The notes under the pieces were generated by a model that was not told the DNA's origin, did no database searches, and was given only the letters and a program-made list of their open reading frames with translations. A program made the translations under genes and the position numbers. Source: Caulobacteraceae bacterium (GTDB taxonomy: Bacteria; Pseudomonadota; Alphaproteobacteria; Caulobacterales; Caulobacteraceae). From it: a stretch of DNA of 64,000 nt. The stretch lies in NCBI GenBank assembly GCA_025352085.1, contig JANXUA010000029.1:55887-119886 (forward strand), read 5' to 3'. Each line of letters starts with the position of its first letter. Position 1 is the first letter of the stretch. Positions 20,697 to 31,242 of the stretch are shown piece after piece.

Positions 20697-21713
20697 TTAC
20701 TCTCCAAACATCCGCGCCGCCCTGGGCGCGAAATAGGTGATCACGCCCGCGCAGCCGGCGCGTTTGAACGCGGTCAGGCTCTCCAGGATCGCCCGTTCTT
20801 CATCCAGCCAGCCGTTTTGGGCCGCCGCCATGATCATCGCGTATTCGCCGGAAACCTGGAAGGCGAACGTCGGCATGGAGAATGTCTCGACCACGCGGCG
20901 GACGATATCGAGATAGGGCATGCCCGGCTTGACCATGCCCATGTCGGCGCCCTCGGCGATATCGAGGGCCACTTCGCGCAAAGCTTCGTCGCTGTTGGCC
21001 GGATCCATCTGATACGTGGCCTTGTCGGCGGGGTTGTCGACCGATCCGGTCGCGAGTTTTCCTGAACCGATCGCCTCGCGGTAAGGGCCGTAGAAGGCCG
21101 AGGCGTATTTGGCGGCGTAGGACATGATCAGGGTGTCCTTCAGTCCCGCCGCCTCCAGCGCCGCCCGCAGGGCCCCCACGCGGCCATCCATCATGTCCGA
21201 CGGCGCGAGGATATCGCAACCGGCGTGAGCCTGCATCAGACCTTGGTCAACCAGGCGCGCGATGGTGGCGTCGTTGATGACGCGGCCGGCCTCGATCACG
21301 CCGTCGTGGCCGTGGTCGGTGAAGGGATCGAGGGCGACATCGCACATGATCCCGACTTCCGGCGCGGCGTCTTTCATCGCCTTCACCGCGCGGGCGATCA
21401 GGCCGTTGGGGTCGGCGGCTTGCGAGCCGACCGCATCCTTTCCGGCGCCGTCAATATGCGGAAAGACGGCGATGGCCGGGATGCCCAGAGCCTTGGCCTC
21501 GCGCGCTGCTTTGGCCGCCTCAGTGATCGAAAGGCGTTCAATTCCCGGCATGGATGACACCGGCACGCGGCCCTCGCCTTCGTGCACCACCATCGACCAG
21601 ATCAGATCGCTGGGCGTGAGCCGGCTTTCGCGGACCAGCCTGCGTGTCCATTCAGCCTGGCGTAGACGGCGAAGGCGAAGGGCGGGGTAGGACGCCAAGG
21701 AAGGCTGGCTCAT
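20697..21713 (-). CDS. hemB: Delta-aminolevulinic acid dehydratase (porphobilinogen synthase)
   Basis: DVALDPFTDHGHDG, SDMMDGRVGALRAAL, YAAKYASAFYGPYREA, MVKPGMPYLDI; ATG at 21713. Confidence 0.96.
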   Translation of the reverse strand: MSQPSLASYPALRLRRLRQAEWTRRLVRESRLTPSDLIWSMVVHEGEGRVPVSSMPGIERLSITEAAKAAREAKALGIPAIAVFPHIDGAGKDAVGSQAADPNGLIARAVKAMKDAAPEVGIMCDVALDPFTDHGHDGVIEAGRVINDATIARLVDQGLMQAHAGCDILAPSDMMDGRVGALRAALEAAGLKDTLIMSYAAKYASAFYGPYREAIGSGKLATGSVDNPADKATYQMDPANSDEALREVALDIAEGADMGMVKPGMPYLDIVRRVVETFSMPTFAFQVSGEYAMIMAAAQNGWLDEERAILESLTAFKRAGCAGVITYFAPRAARMFGE

Positions 21714-21943
21714 CGGTCTAAGAGTCCTCAAGGGTCGTCGGCGTTGGCGTCGCTTTTAGACCATGGATCAAGGGAATATCAGCCATCGCTTGCTTTGCGG
21801 CGTCGGTTTTGGCAGTTAGCGCCCCAATCACGCAGGGGCCATAGGGTCGCCTGGACCGGCCTGAACAGGCTTTAAACGTCGAAAAATCCAAACCGCACCG
21901 CGGATGTTGGGTTCGGCCAGAGAGAACGAGGGGCAATTTCCCG

Positions 21944-24070
21944 ATGAATTCAGTGCTGATGTTGGTTTTCGGGGCCGGACTGTTGGCCGTCGCCTACGCC
22001 GCCGCGCAAACATGGATGCTGCTCAAGGCCTCCCCCGGAAACGCCAAGATGCAAGAGATCGCCGCGGCGATCCAGGAAGGCGCGCAGGCCTATCTTCGCC
22101 GTCAGTACACCACCATCGCCATGGTCGGCGCGGTGATTCTCGCCATCATCTTTTTCTTGATCGGCTGGCGCGAAGCCATCGGCTTCCTGATCGGCGCGGT
22201 TCTATCGGGGCTGGCCGGATTCGCGGGCATGCTGATTTCGGTGCGCGCGAACGTGCGTACGGCGCAGGCGTCGTCCGAGAGCCTGGCTAAGGGCCTCTCA
22301 CTCGCGTTTCGATCCGGCGCTGTGACCGGCATGCTGGTGGCGGGTTTCGCCCTTCTGGGCGTCGCGGGCTATTATGCGATCCTGACCCGGCACATGGGCC
22401 TGGAGCCCACCAGCCGCGATGTGGTTGATTCGCTGGTCGCGCTTGGCTTTGGCGCCTCGCTGATCTCAATCTTCGCCCGCCTGGGTGGCGGCATTTTCAC
22501 CAAGGGCGCCGACGTCGGCGGCGACATGGTCGGCAAGGTCGAGGCCGGCATTCCAGAAGACGACCCGCGTAACGCCGCGACGATCGCCGATAACGTCGGC
22601 GACAACGTCGGCGACTGCGCCGGCATGGCCGCCGACCTTTTTGAAACCTATGCGGTGACCACCGTCGCCACCATGGTTCTCGCGGCGATCTTCTTCACCG
22701 GCGATTTGGCCGAACCGATGATGCTGCTGCCACTGGCGATCTGCGCCGTGTGTATCGTCACCTCGATCATCGGGGCCTTCGCCGTACGTCTGGGCAAGAG
22801 CGGCAACATCATGGGGGCCCTGTATCAGGGCCTGATCGTCACCGGCGTCCTTTCGGTTCCGGCCGTCTGGTGGGTCATCCACCAGCTCGTCCCGGCTGAG
22901 GGCGTGACCGTTATGGGCCGCGCGATCAGCGTCGATTCGCTGTTTTACTGTGGTCTCGTCGGCCTGGCCGTCACCGCCGCCATCGTGGTGATCACCGAAT
23001 ACTACACCGGCACCAACTTTCGCCCGGTCAAATCAATCGCCAAGGCGTCGGTCTCCGGTCACGGCACCAACGTGATCCAGGGTCTGGCCATGTCGTTGGA
23101 ATCCACCGCCGCTCCGGCGTTGGTGATCATCGTCGGCATTGTCGCCACCTTTCAGTTCGCCGGCCTGTTCGGCATCGCCATCGCCACGACGACCATGTTG
23201 TCACTGGCCGGCTTCATCGTCGCTTTGGACGCTTTTGGTCCAGTGACCGACAACGCCGGCGGCATCGCCGAAATGGCTGGTCTTCCCGGTGAAGTGCGGG
23301 TATCCACCGACGCGCTCGACGCGGTCGGCAACACCACCAAAGCCGTCACCAAAGGTTACGCCATCGGTTCGGCGGGCCTGGGCGCCCTGGTTTTGTTCGC
23401 CGCCTATACCCAGGACCTGAAATACTTTTCGGCCAATTCCGACCAGTTCCCGTTCTTCGCGGGCATGGACAATGTCGCGTTCGACCTTTCCAACCCCTAC
23501 GTCGTGGTTGGCCTACTGTTCGGTGGGCTGTTGCCGTTCCTGTTCGGCGGCCTGTCGATGACGGCGGTGGGCCGCGCCGCCGAGGCGGTGGTGGCCGAGG
23601 TTCGCCGCCAGTTCCGCGAAAACCCCGGTATCATGACCTATGAGGTCAAGCCGGAATACGGCCGCGCGGTGGACATCCTGACCAAGGCGGCGATTCGCGA
23701 AATGATCGTACCGTCCCTGTTGCCAGTCGCGTCTCCGGTCATGCTGTTCTTCGTCATCCAGTTCATCGCCGGCAAATCGGAAGCCTTCTCGGCCCTGGGC
23801 GCCATGCTGATGGGCGTGATCGTGACCGGCCTGTTTGTCGCCATCTCCATGACCAGCGGCGGCGGCGCCTGGGACAACGCCAAGAAGCTGATCGAAGAGG
23901 GTCATCACGGCGGCAAGGGCTCCGAAGCCCACAAGGCCGCCGTCACCGGCGACACTGTCGGCGATCCCTACAAGGATACGGCGGGCCCGGCGGTCAATCC
24001 GATGATCAAGATCACCAACATTGTTGCTCTGCTTCTTTTGGCGGTTCTGGCGCACAGCGCCGCGCACTAG
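21944..24070 (+). CDS. hppA: Membrane-bound proton-translocating pyrophosphatase, K+-independent type
   Basis: 708 aa; [66 protein letters not shown] signature. Confidence 0.96.
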   Translation: MNSVLMLVFGAGLLAVAYAAAQTWMLLKASPGNAKMQEIAAAIQEGAQAYLRRQYTTIAMVGAVILAIIFFLIGWREAIGFLIGAVLSGLAGFAGMLISVRANVRTAQASSESLAKGLSLAFRSGAVTGMLVAGFALLGVAGYYAILTRHMGLEPTSRDVVDSLVALGFGASLISIFARLGGGIFTKGADVGGDMVGKVEAGIPEDDPRNAATIADNVGDNVGDCAGMAADLFETYAVTTVATMVLAAIFFTGDLAEPMMLLPLAICAVCIVTSIIGAFAVRLGKSGNIMGALYQGLIVTGVLSVPAVWWVIHQLVPAEGVTVMGRAISVDSLFYCGLVGLAVTAAIVVITEYYTGTNFRPVKSIAKASVSGHGTNVIQGLAMSLESTAAPALVIIVGIVATFQFAGLFGIAIATTTMLSLAGFIVALDAFGPVTDNAGGIAEMAGLPGEVRVSTDALDAVGNTTKAVTKGYAIGSAGLGALVLFAAYTQDLKYFSANSDQFPFFAGMDNVAFDLSNPYVVVGLLFGGLLPFLFGGLSMTAVGRAAEAVVAEVRRQFRENPGIMTYEVKPEYGRAVDILTKAAIREMIVPSLLPVASPVMLFFVIQFIAGKSEAFSALGAMLMGVIVTGLFVAISMTSGGGAWDNAKKLIEEGHHGGKGSEAHKAAVTGDTVGDPYKDTAGPAVNPMIKITNIVALLLLAVLAHSAAH

Positions 24071-24094
24071 ATCTGGATCGCCGTTGACACATGG

Positions 24095-24125
24095 AAAGGG
24101 CCGCCACGATAGGGGCGGCCCTTTT
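24095..24125 (+). terminator. Rho-independent terminator after hppA
   Basis: Perfect 11-bp inverted repeat AAAGGGCCGCC-acgatagg-GGCGGCCCTTT followed by TTCTTT. Confidence 0.85.
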
Positions 24126-24192
24126 CTTTGCAGGTCTTCGACGTCGATCGCGACGGTTGCGTTGGCGGCCGCACCGCGTGGAACGCAATGGT

Positions 24193-24678
24193 CTAGTGGG
24201 GCGCGCCGCCGTGAGAGTTTGGAGTTTGGTCTTGGTTGGGCGGCAGGGCGCCGGCCGCGCTGATGCTGCCCAACAGCTGTTCGAGCACCGTCAATTCGCG
24301 ACCCCGCGTTGGCGTTTCGCGACCGTTATAGGCGATGACCCGCCCGTCCTTCAGGGAATAGGTGTTAACCGCGCTAACCTGATCGCCGCCCTTGGTGAAG
24401 GCGATCGCCACCACGTCGCGCCGGTTGACGCGTGGCTGGTAAAACCCGGTCTTGCTGGAAAGCTGGGAAATGTAGAACCAGGTCTCATTGTCGATCGCCG
24501 ACTTGGCCGTCGGCGTGCCCAGCCGCGACAGAACCGTCGAGCGGGTGTCCGTTCCCACCTTGACGTCGGCGGGCGCCTGATCGATCACCTGAAAACCCTG
24601 ATAGCTGGCTACAGGCGTGCAGGCGCAGATCGCGAGCAGGCTGACAGATAGGATGGCGGCGACTGCCTTGCGGAGCAT
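24193..24678 (-). CDS. bamE: Outer membrane protein assembly factor BamE (SmpA/OmlA family lipoprotein)
   Basis: Lipoprotein signal (LSVSLLAICAC), SmpA/OmlA-like GTDTRSTVLSRLGTPTAKSAIDNETWFYIS. Confidence 0.88.
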   Translation of the reverse strand: MLRKAVAAILSVSLLAICACTPVASYQGFQVIDQAPADVKVGTDTRSTVLSRLGTPTAKSAIDNETWFYISQLSSKTGFYQPRVNRRDVVAIAFTKGGDQVSAVNTYSLKDGRVIAYNGRETPTRGRELTVLEQLLGSISAAGALPPNQDQTPNSHGGAPH

Positions 24679-24728
24679 GGGCGACGGGTCTCGCTTAAGA
24701 TTCAACAACGGCTCCTGACCTAGAAGCC

Positions 24729-25334
24729 TTGGTCGCGGGTTTCAATGATAGACGTAAACATTTCCCACACTGCGAAAACGAGGCGCCAGAGCCTATGCTA
24801 GGACTAAAACGTGAGAAACCGCCGATGCTGACGGCGGCGGAAGGCTTGCACGCCTGGGCCGTGGCGCATGCGCGGGCGGGGGCTCTTTACGCCGAAATGG
24901 GCGCGCCGGACACGGTGGAGGGCCGATTCGAGCTCCTGACCCTACACGTTCTGCTAGTTATGGATCGGTTGAAATCTGGGGGCGCGCCGGCGGCGGTCCT
25001 GCGCCAACAGCTGTTTGACGTCTATTTGAGCGATCTCGATGGCGCAATGCGGGAGATGGGCGTCGGCGATCTAGCGATGGGCAAGCGCATGCGAAAATTG
25101 GGCGAGGCGTTCTATGGCCGCGCGAAAGCGTTCGATCTGGCGCTTGAAGCCCTCCCGGAACGCGCGCCGCTCAATGCGCTGATCGCCCGCACGGCGCTGG
25201 CCGGAGAGCCTGCTAAGACGGCGGAGACTCTGTCGTGCTATGTCATAGATTGTCGCTTCCGATTGGCGGCTTTGCCGGACGCCGGCCTGTTGGGCGGCGT
25301 CGTTGATACTTGGGAAGAGCCCCGCGATGACTGA
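24729..25334 (+). CDS. Ubiquinol-cytochrome c chaperone (CBP3-like) family protein
   Basis: LLTLHVLLVMDRL...VLRQQLFDVYLSDLDGAMREMGVGDLAMGKRMRKLGEAFYGRAKAFD; divergent from bamE. Confidence 0.88.
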   Translation: MVAGFNDRRKHFPHCENEAPEPMLGLKREKPPMLTAAEGLHAWAVAHARAGALYAEMGAPDTVEGRFELLTLHVLLVMDRLKSGGAPAAVLRQQLFDVYLSDLDGAMREMGVGDLAMGKRMRKLGEAFYGRAKAFDLALEALPERAPLNALIARTALAGEPAKTAETLSCYVIDCRFRLAALPDAGLLGGVVDTWEEPRDD

Positions 25335-25848
25335 GCCGCCGCCGTGGAGCCATCCGATCGCTTGGTCGGCGGCGGGGACGGTCGAAAGCCGGCTGCATCT
25401 GCAGGCTGACGCCGACGACCGCGCCCTCGTGGCGCGTTTTCTTGATCTGGAAGGGGTGAGCAAGCTTGAGGCGAGCATCAGCGCGCGCGCCTGGCTGGAC
25501 GGAATGGAGCTGAACGGGCGCATCGTCGCGGTTGTGACGCGTCTGTGCGGCGTATCGCTCGAGGCGTTTGATGAGTCTGTCGACGCGCCGCTGCACATGC
25601 GTCTCGTCCCGGTCGGCAGTCCGAACGCGCCGGTTGAGCACGATGGCGAGGTGATCGTTGATCTCGACGCCGACGATCCCCCCGATGTGGTCGATGGCGG
25701 CGGCATCGATGTCGCCGCCTATGTCGTCGAGGCCCTGGCCCTGGCCCTTGATCCCTTCCCTCGTAAGCCCGGCGCGGTGTTTGAGGCGCCCGCCGAAACG
25801 CCGCCCGCCTCGCCATTTTTAATCCTGCGCGATCTGCCGCTGAAATGA
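25327..25848 (+). CDS. DUF177 (YceD-like) family protein
   Basis: LDGMELNGRIVAVVTRLCGVSLEAFDESVDAPL...ALALDPFPRKPGA; directly upstream of plsX. Confidence 0.85.
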   Translation: MTEPPPWSHPIAWSAAGTVESRLHLQADADDRALVARFLDLEGVSKLEASISARAWLDGMELNGRIVAVVTRLCGVSLEAFDESVDAPLHMRLVPVGSPNAPVEHDGEVIVDLDADDPPDVVDGGGIDVAAYVVEALALALDPFPRKPGAVFEAPAETPPASPFLILRDLPLK

Positions 25849-25964
25849 CCATGGGCCGGCGTCGGACAAAAGACGCCGGCTGGCCGCTTGCATCGCGCGC
25901 ATCCGGCTGTATCGTCCGACCGCCTTGGATCAACCGGTCCGTATGAGGAGCTGACAGCGCCGCC

Positions 25965-27032
25965 GTGCCGGATCTTTTGGTGATTTCAATCGACGCCATG
26001 GGGGGAGACCACGGTCCGACGGTCGTCGTGCCGGGTGTGGCGCGGGCCTTGAAAGCGATGCCAGGCGGCGAGGTCCGATTCCTGCTGCACGGGGACCCTG
26101 CGACGTTGGGTCCGGTGCTCGCGCGCTTTCCGGACGTCGCCAAGGCCAGCGAGGTTCGTCCCGCGACCGGCGTCATCAGCAGCGAAGCCAAGCCGGCGCA
26201 CGCCATGCGTCGCGGCAAGGGCACCTCCATGTGGAACGCGGTGGAAAGCGTGCGCTCGGGAGAAGCGGCGGCGGCCGTCTCGGCGGGTAATACCGGCGCC
26301 CTGATGGCGATATCGCGTCTGTTGCTGCGTATGGCGGGAGCCATGGATCGTCCGGCCCTGGTGGCCAACTGGCCGACCATGCGTGGCGTAACCTCAGTCC
26401 TGGACGTCGGCGCCAATGTCGTGTGCGACGCCGAGCGTCTTGTGGAATTCGCCGTCATGGGCGTGGCCTATCATCGCGCGGTGCATAAGACTGACCGGCC
26501 GTCGGTCGGGCTGCTCAATGTCGGCACCGAGACAGAGAAGGGGCACGACGATGTGCGCGGCGCCGATCGCCTCCTACGCGAATCGCCCCTCGATTTCGAC
26601 TACCGCGGCTTTGTCGAAGGCGATGATATCGCCAAGGGGACGGTGGATGTGGTCATCACCGATGGCTTCACCGGCAATGTCGCGCTCAAGACCGCCGAAG
26701 GTCTGGCGCGATTTTTCAGCGCACAACTGAGAATGACGTTTACGGGTTCGATGCAGGCCAAGCTTGGCGCCCTGATTGCCAGGCCGGCGCTCAAGGCGAT
26801 GGCGGAGCGTCTCGACACCGGATCGGTCAATGGCGGACCGTTTCTGGGGCTCAACGGGACCGTGGTGAAAAGCCACGGCAGCGCCGATGCGCGCGGATTC
26901 GCCAATGCGATCGTGCTGGCGGCAAATCTGGCGCGAAGCGACATCGCCGCCGAGATCGACCGCAATCTTCAGCGAAAGCCCGCGTCGGCGCCCAATCGGG
27001 AAAGCCCCAACCGGGAAAGCATCGAGGCGTGA
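25965..27032 (+). CDS. plsX: Phosphate acyltransferase PlsX
   Basis: SIDAMGGDHGPTVVVPGVA, SAGNTGALMA, NVGTETEKG; GTG start; overlaps fabH by GTGA. Confidence 0.95.
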   Translation: MPDLLVISIDAMGGDHGPTVVVPGVARALKAMPGGEVRFLLHGDPATLGPVLARFPDVAKASEVRPATGVISSEAKPAHAMRRGKGTSMWNAVESVRSGEAAAAVSAGNTGALMAISRLLLRMAGAMDRPALVANWPTMRGVTSVLDVGANVVCDAERLVEFAVMGVAYHRAVHKTDRPSVGLLNVGTETEKGHDDVRGADRLLRESPLDFDYRGFVEGDDIAKGTVDVVITDGFTGNVALKTAEGLARFFSAQLRMTFTGSMQAKLGALIARPALKAMAERLDTGSVNGGPFLGLNGTVVKSHGSADARGFANAIVLAANLARSDIAAEIDRNLQRKPASAPNRESPNRESIEA

Positions 27033-28009
27033 CCGAAGTGCTGCGCAGTGTCGTCACTGGCGTCGGCGCCGCACTGCCGCCCGATATCGTGACCAATGAT
27101 GACCTGGCCAAGTTTGTCGACACCAGCGACGCCTGGATCGTCGAGCGTACCGGCATCCACGCCCGTCATCGCGCCGCCGCGGATATGCCAACGTCCGATC
27201 TGGCGACCTCGGCCGCAAGGCAGGCCTTGGCGGTGGCGGGACGGTCGGCGGCGGACGTCGATCTGATCATCATCGCCACGACCACGCCCGACCTGACCTT
27301 TCCGGCGACCGCAGCCATCGTCCAGCGTAAGCTGGGCGCGCCGGTCGGAATCGCCTTCGATGTCCAAGCGGTGTGCTCGGGATTCGTTTACGCCATGGCG
27401 GTCGCCGACAATTTCATCGTCCGGGGCATGGCCAAATGCGCCCTGGTGATCGGCGCCGAGACTATGACTCGTTTGATGGACTGGACCGATCGCGGCACCT
27501 GTGTGCTGTTTGGGGATGGCGCCGGGGCAGTTGTGCTGGAACCGATGTCCGGGGAGGGAACGACCGCTGATCGGGGCATTCTCGGCTTCGCATTGCGCGC
27601 CGACGGCACCAAACAGGACCTTCTCTATGTCGATGGCGGGCCATCAACGACTGGGACCGTGGGCAAGCTGCGCATGCAGGGCAATCAGGTGTTTCGGCAC
27701 GCCGTGGTGAATATCTCCGAGGCGGTGATTGCCGCCGCGGAACAGGCCGGGATCACCTTGTCCCAGGTCGATTGGTTCATTCCGCATCAGGCCAACCAAC
27801 GTATTCTCGATGGCGTGGCGCGCCGTCTGGGCATCAATGCCGACCGGGTGATCTCCACGGTGGCCGAGCACGCGAACACCTCGGCCGCCTCGATTCCCCT
27901 GGCCCTGGCGTGCGGAGTCGCCGATGGGCGGATCAAACCGGGACAGATGCTGCTGATGGAGGCTATGGGCGGCGGGCTGACCTGGGGCGCCGTGGTTTTG
28001 CGGCTATGA
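27029..28009 (+). CDS. fabH: 3-oxoacyl-ACP synthase III
   Basis: VVTGVGAALPPDIVTNDDLA, AVCSGFVYAM active-site Cys, HQANQRI, NTSAASIPLAL. Confidence 0.96.
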   Translation: MTEVLRSVVTGVGAALPPDIVTNDDLAKFVDTSDAWIVERTGIHARHRAAADMPTSDLATSAARQALAVAGRSAADVDLIIIATTTPDLTFPATAAIVQRKLGAPVGIAFDVQAVCSGFVYAMAVADNFIVRGMAKCALVIGAETMTRLMDWTDRGTCVLFGDGAGAVVLEPMSGEGTTADRGILGFALRADGTKQDLLYVDGGPSTTGTVGKLRMQGNQVFRHAVVNISEAVIAAAEQAGITLSQVDWFIPHQANQRILDGVARRLGINADRVISTVAEHANTSAASIPLALACGVADGRIKPGQMLLMEAMGGGLTWGAVVLRL

Positions 28010-28068
28010 TCAAACGCGCGCGAAGCCATTGACTTGACGACCTAATCTCGGCCATTCAACAGAGGCTG

Positions 28069-28383
28069 ATGGGAATATCAATGACAAGCAAAACACTGAC
28101 CCGGGCGGATCTCACCGAAGCCTTGCACGAGGAGGTCGGGCTGACTCGACAAGACTGCACCGGATTGGTGGAAAGGACCCTCGGACTCGTTGCGGACGCG
28201 ATGGAGCGAGGCGAGACGGTCAAGCTTTCGGGGTTTGGGGTCTTTCAAGTCCGCGCTAAGCGCCAGCGCATCGGGCGCAACCCCAAAACCGGCGAGCCGG
28301 CGACGATCGAACCGCGCCGCGTTATCGGTTTTCGCGCCTCTCAGGTGCTGAAAGCGCGCATCGAACGCGCGCTGGCCAAATAG
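28069..28383 (+). CDS. ihfA: Integration host factor subunit alpha
   Basis: [29 protein letters not shown]...[44 protein letters not shown]; an alternative ATG at 28081 may be the true start. Confidence 0.95.
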   Translation: MGISMTSKTLTRADLTEALHEEVGLTRQDCTGLVERTLGLVADAMERGETVKLSGFGVFQVRAKRQRIGRNPKTGEPATIEPRRVIGFRASQVLKARIERALAK

Positions 28384-28396
28384 GTCACAAGGCGAA

Positions 28397-28771
28397 ATGG
28401 CCAAGGGCCCGGACGCGTTCCGCACGATCTCCGAAGCCGCCGAAGAAGTCGGCGTAGCCCAACACGTTCTGCGGTTCTGGGAAACCCGCTTCACCTTTAT
28501 CAAGCCGATGAAACGAGCCGGCGGGCGGCGGTTCTATCGCCCGCGCGATATCGCCGTCCTGACCACAATTCATCGATTGCTGCACGCCGACGGCCTGAGC
28601 ATAGCCGAAGTGCAGAAGCTCCACCGGGCGGGTGGGCTGAAATCACCGGCGTCTCCGGCCGATGAGACACCGGGTAGGCTCGACGGCGCGGGGCGTTCTC
28701 ACCTGAACGCGGCCCTCGCCGATCTCCTGACCGCGAAGTCCAATTTGGACCTTCTGCTGAAGGCCCAATAA
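28397..28771 (+). CDS. MerR family transcriptional regulator
   Basis: FRTISEAAEEVGVAQHVLRFWETRFTFIKPMKRAGGRRFYRPRDIAVLTTIHRLLHADGLSIAEVQKL. Confidence 0.93.
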   Translation: MAKGPDAFRTISEAAEEVGVAQHVLRFWETRFTFIKPMKRAGGRRFYRPRDIAVLTTIHRLLHADGLSIAEVQKLHRAGGLKSPASPADETPGRLDGAGRSHLNAALADLLTAKSNLDLLLKAQ

Positions 28772-28833
28772 CGGTGGGACTTTGCGATTGCCCCTCAGGG
28801 AACGCCTCTCTATAAGGGCGCTCCTCCCTGCAT

Positions 28834-28910
<77 letters not shown>

Positions 28911-28944
28911 TTTTCGCCTGACCTTTGGGCGTCAGCAGGGACTT

Positions 28945-30033
28945 ATGATCGGCCATCCTCAAGCCGTAATGACGAAATCTCCGGCGTTTTCCGCGGCCTC
29001 GCCGTCGGAGGGCGCCGGGCGTTCGCCGTTTACCGCCCTCTGGTTGTTCTGCTTGGCCGTGCTGGTCGTGGCCATGGTTGTCGTCGGCGGCGCGACGCGC
29101 CTGACCGGTTCGGGCCTGTCAATCACCCAGTGGAAGCCTCTGCTGGGAGCCATACCGCCCCTGTCGGACGCCGCCTGGATCGACGTCTACCATCGTTATC
29201 AGGCGACGCCGCAGTACCATCTGGTCAATCGGGGGATGACCCTTGAACAATTCAAGCCGATCTTCTGGTGGGAGTGGTCGCACCGCCTGCTCGGGCGGGC
29301 GCTCGGCGTCGTCTTCGCCCTGCCTTTCATCGCGTTGATCGCGACCCGCAGGCTTCCGCGACGCTTGGTCCCGGCTTGCTCTCTTCTGTTCGCTCTGGGC
29401 GGACTGCAGGGCGCCGTGGGGTGGTGGATGGTCAAGAGCGGTCTTGAGGGCCGCGTCCTGGTCGCGCCGGAGCGTCTGGCGACGCACCTGGGTCTCGCGC
29501 TCATCCTGCTGTGCGCCTTGATATGGACCGGACTGGAGGCCTGGGCGGGCGAGGCGACGGAGCCGCAGCGTCGCCGGGATGGCTGGCGCGTCGCGGCCGG
29601 GCTGTTCGCGGCTGGGGTTTATCTTCAATGCCTGTTGGGCGCCCTGGTTGCCGGTAACCAGGCCGGGCTGCTCAACGCCGATTGGCCCTTGATGTCCGGT
29701 CGACTGTTTCCCGCTGATTACGGGCAAGGCGGGTTGTGGTCGACCTTCGCTCACGGGGCGGCCGCGGTTCAGTTCAACCACCGCCTGCTGGCGTATGCGC
29801 TGACCGTCTTCGCCCTGGGCCTGGTTTGGGCCGCAACGCGTTCGGAGAAGGTAGCGCGCGCGTTACGCAACCTTTGCATAACCATCGGCATGGTGGCTTG
29901 CGTCCAGGCCGTTTTGGGGGTTTCAACCCTGTTGACGGTGGTCGCCCTGCCGATTGCCGTGCTCCACCAATTGACGGCGACCGTGCTTCTGTCGTTCGCG
30001 GTCGCCCTGGCGTGGCGCGCGCGACGAATTTGA
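28945..30033 (+). CDS. ctaA: Heme A synthase (COX15/CtaA)
   Basis: GGATRLTGSGLSITQWKPLLGAIPP, FWWEWSHRLLGR, LNADWPLMSGR, QFNHRLLAY; start at ATG 28945 or 28969 because the track start lies in the tRNA. Confidence 0.93.
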   Translation: MIGHPQAVMTKSPAFSAASPSEGAGRSPFTALWLFCLAVLVVAMVVVGGATRLTGSGLSITQWKPLLGAIPPLSDAAWIDVYHRYQATPQYHLVNRGMTLEQFKPIFWWEWSHRLLGRALGVVFALPFIALIATRRLPRRLVPACSLLFALGGLQGAVGWWMVKSGLEGRVLVAPERLATHLGLALILLCALIWTGLEAWAGEATEPQRRRDGWRVAAGLFAAGVYLQCLLGALVAGNQAGLLNADWPLMSGRLFPADYGQGGLWSTFAHGAAAVQFNHRLLAYALTVFALGLVWAATRSEKVARALRNLCITIGMVACVQAVLGVSTLLTVVALPIAVLHQLTATVLLSFAVALAWRARRI

Positions 30034-30198
30034 TATGGTATCATATTACCGCATCGAAAGTCTTTAGGAAATTCGGCGGGTTGAAGGCGGTTTTCGAACG
30101 CGAACGCCTTGACACCAACCGCCCACGCCTTTAACAGCCGCGCCTCAATCCCGAGCGTCGCCCCCAAGCGGCGCTCACCTTTTTTGCGGACAAATTCC

Positions 30199-30675
30199 AT
30201 GATCACCAAGACGACCTCCCATGCCAAGGCGGCGACGGTCGAGAAGGCCTGGATCCTGATCGACGCCCAGGACGCGATTGTCGGGCGCCTCGCCAGTTTC
30301 ATCGCCATGCGTCTGCGCGGCAAGCATCGCGCCGACTACACGCCCAACGTCGATTGCGGCGACAATGTCGTGGTCATCAACGCCGACAAGGTGAAGTTCA
30401 CCGGTCGCAAACTCGAACAAAAGACCTATTACTGGCACACCGGACACCCCGGCGGGGTCAAGGAACGCACCGCCGGCAAGATTCTCGACGGCCGTTTCCC
30501 CGAACGCATCCTGGAGAAGGCCGTGGAGCGCATGCTGCCCAAAGAGAGCCCGCTCGCCCGCAAGCAGATGACCCACCTGAAACTCTACAACGGCGCCGAG
30601 CACCCCCATGAGGCGCAAAGCCCGACGACGGTGGATTTCGCCGCCCTGAACACCAAGAACGCCCGGAGCCAATAA
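30199..30675 (+). CDS. rplM: 50S ribosomal protein L13
   Basis: [52 protein letters not shown]. Confidence 0.97.
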   Translation: MITKTTSHAKAATVEKAWILIDAQDAIVGRLASFIAMRLRGKHRADYTPNVDCGDNVVVINADKVKFTGRKLEQKTYYWHTGHPGGVKERTAGKILDGRFPERILEKAVERMLPKESPLARKQMTHLKLYNGAEHPHEAQSPTTVDFAALNTKNARSQ

Positions 30676-30677
30676 TC

Positions 30678-31151
30678 ATGACCGAATCACACGGCCTTGA
30701 GGCTCTGCAGAGCCTGTCGTCCAACCCCGCGCCCGAAGCGGTGCGTGAACCGCAGATCGACAAGGACGGTCGCGCCTACGCCACGGGCAAGCGCAAGAAC
30801 GCCGTCGCCCGCGTTTGGATTAAGCCGGGCCGCGGCACGATCACCATCAACGGTCGCGATCAGGAAACCTATTTCGCCCGCCCCGTGCTGCGCATGATGC
30901 TCGCTCAGCCGATGCAGGTGACCGATCGCGTCGGCCAGTTCGACGTTGTCGCCACCGTGGAGGGCTCGGGCCTGTCGGGTCAGGCCGGCGCGGTGCGCCA
31001 CGGCATTTCCAAGGCCCTGACCTACTATGAGCCCGGCCTGCGCGCGCTCCTGAAACCGCACGGCTTCCTAACCCGCGACAGCCGCGTGGTGGAGCGTAAA
31101 AAGTACGGCAAGGCCAAGGCCCGCCGCAGCTTCCAGTTCTCCAAGCGCTAA
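30678..31151 (+). CDS. rpsI: 30S ribosomal protein S9
   Basis: [28 protein letters not shown]...[49 protein letters not shown]. Confidence 0.97.
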   Translation: MTESHGLEALQSLSSNPAPEAVREPQIDKDGRAYATGKRKNAVARVWIKPGRGTITINGRDQETYFARPVLRMMLAQPMQVTDRVGQFDVVATVEGSGLSGQAGAVRHGISKALTYYEPGLRALLKPHGFLTRDSRVVERKKYGKAKARRSFQFSKR

Positions 31152-31175
31152 CCGGCGAACCTTTTTCAAATCGCC

Positions 31176-31214
31176 AAGGGCGCTTCGGTTTGGACCGGGG
31201 CGCCCTTTTTCTTT
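31176..31214 (+). terminator. Rho-independent terminator after rpsI
   Basis: AAGGGCGC ... GCGCCCTT hairpin with internal CGGT/ACCG pairing, followed by TTTTTCTTT. Confidence 0.8.
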
Positions 31215-31242
31215 ATGGACCATTCAGCAGGAGCGAGCGGCG

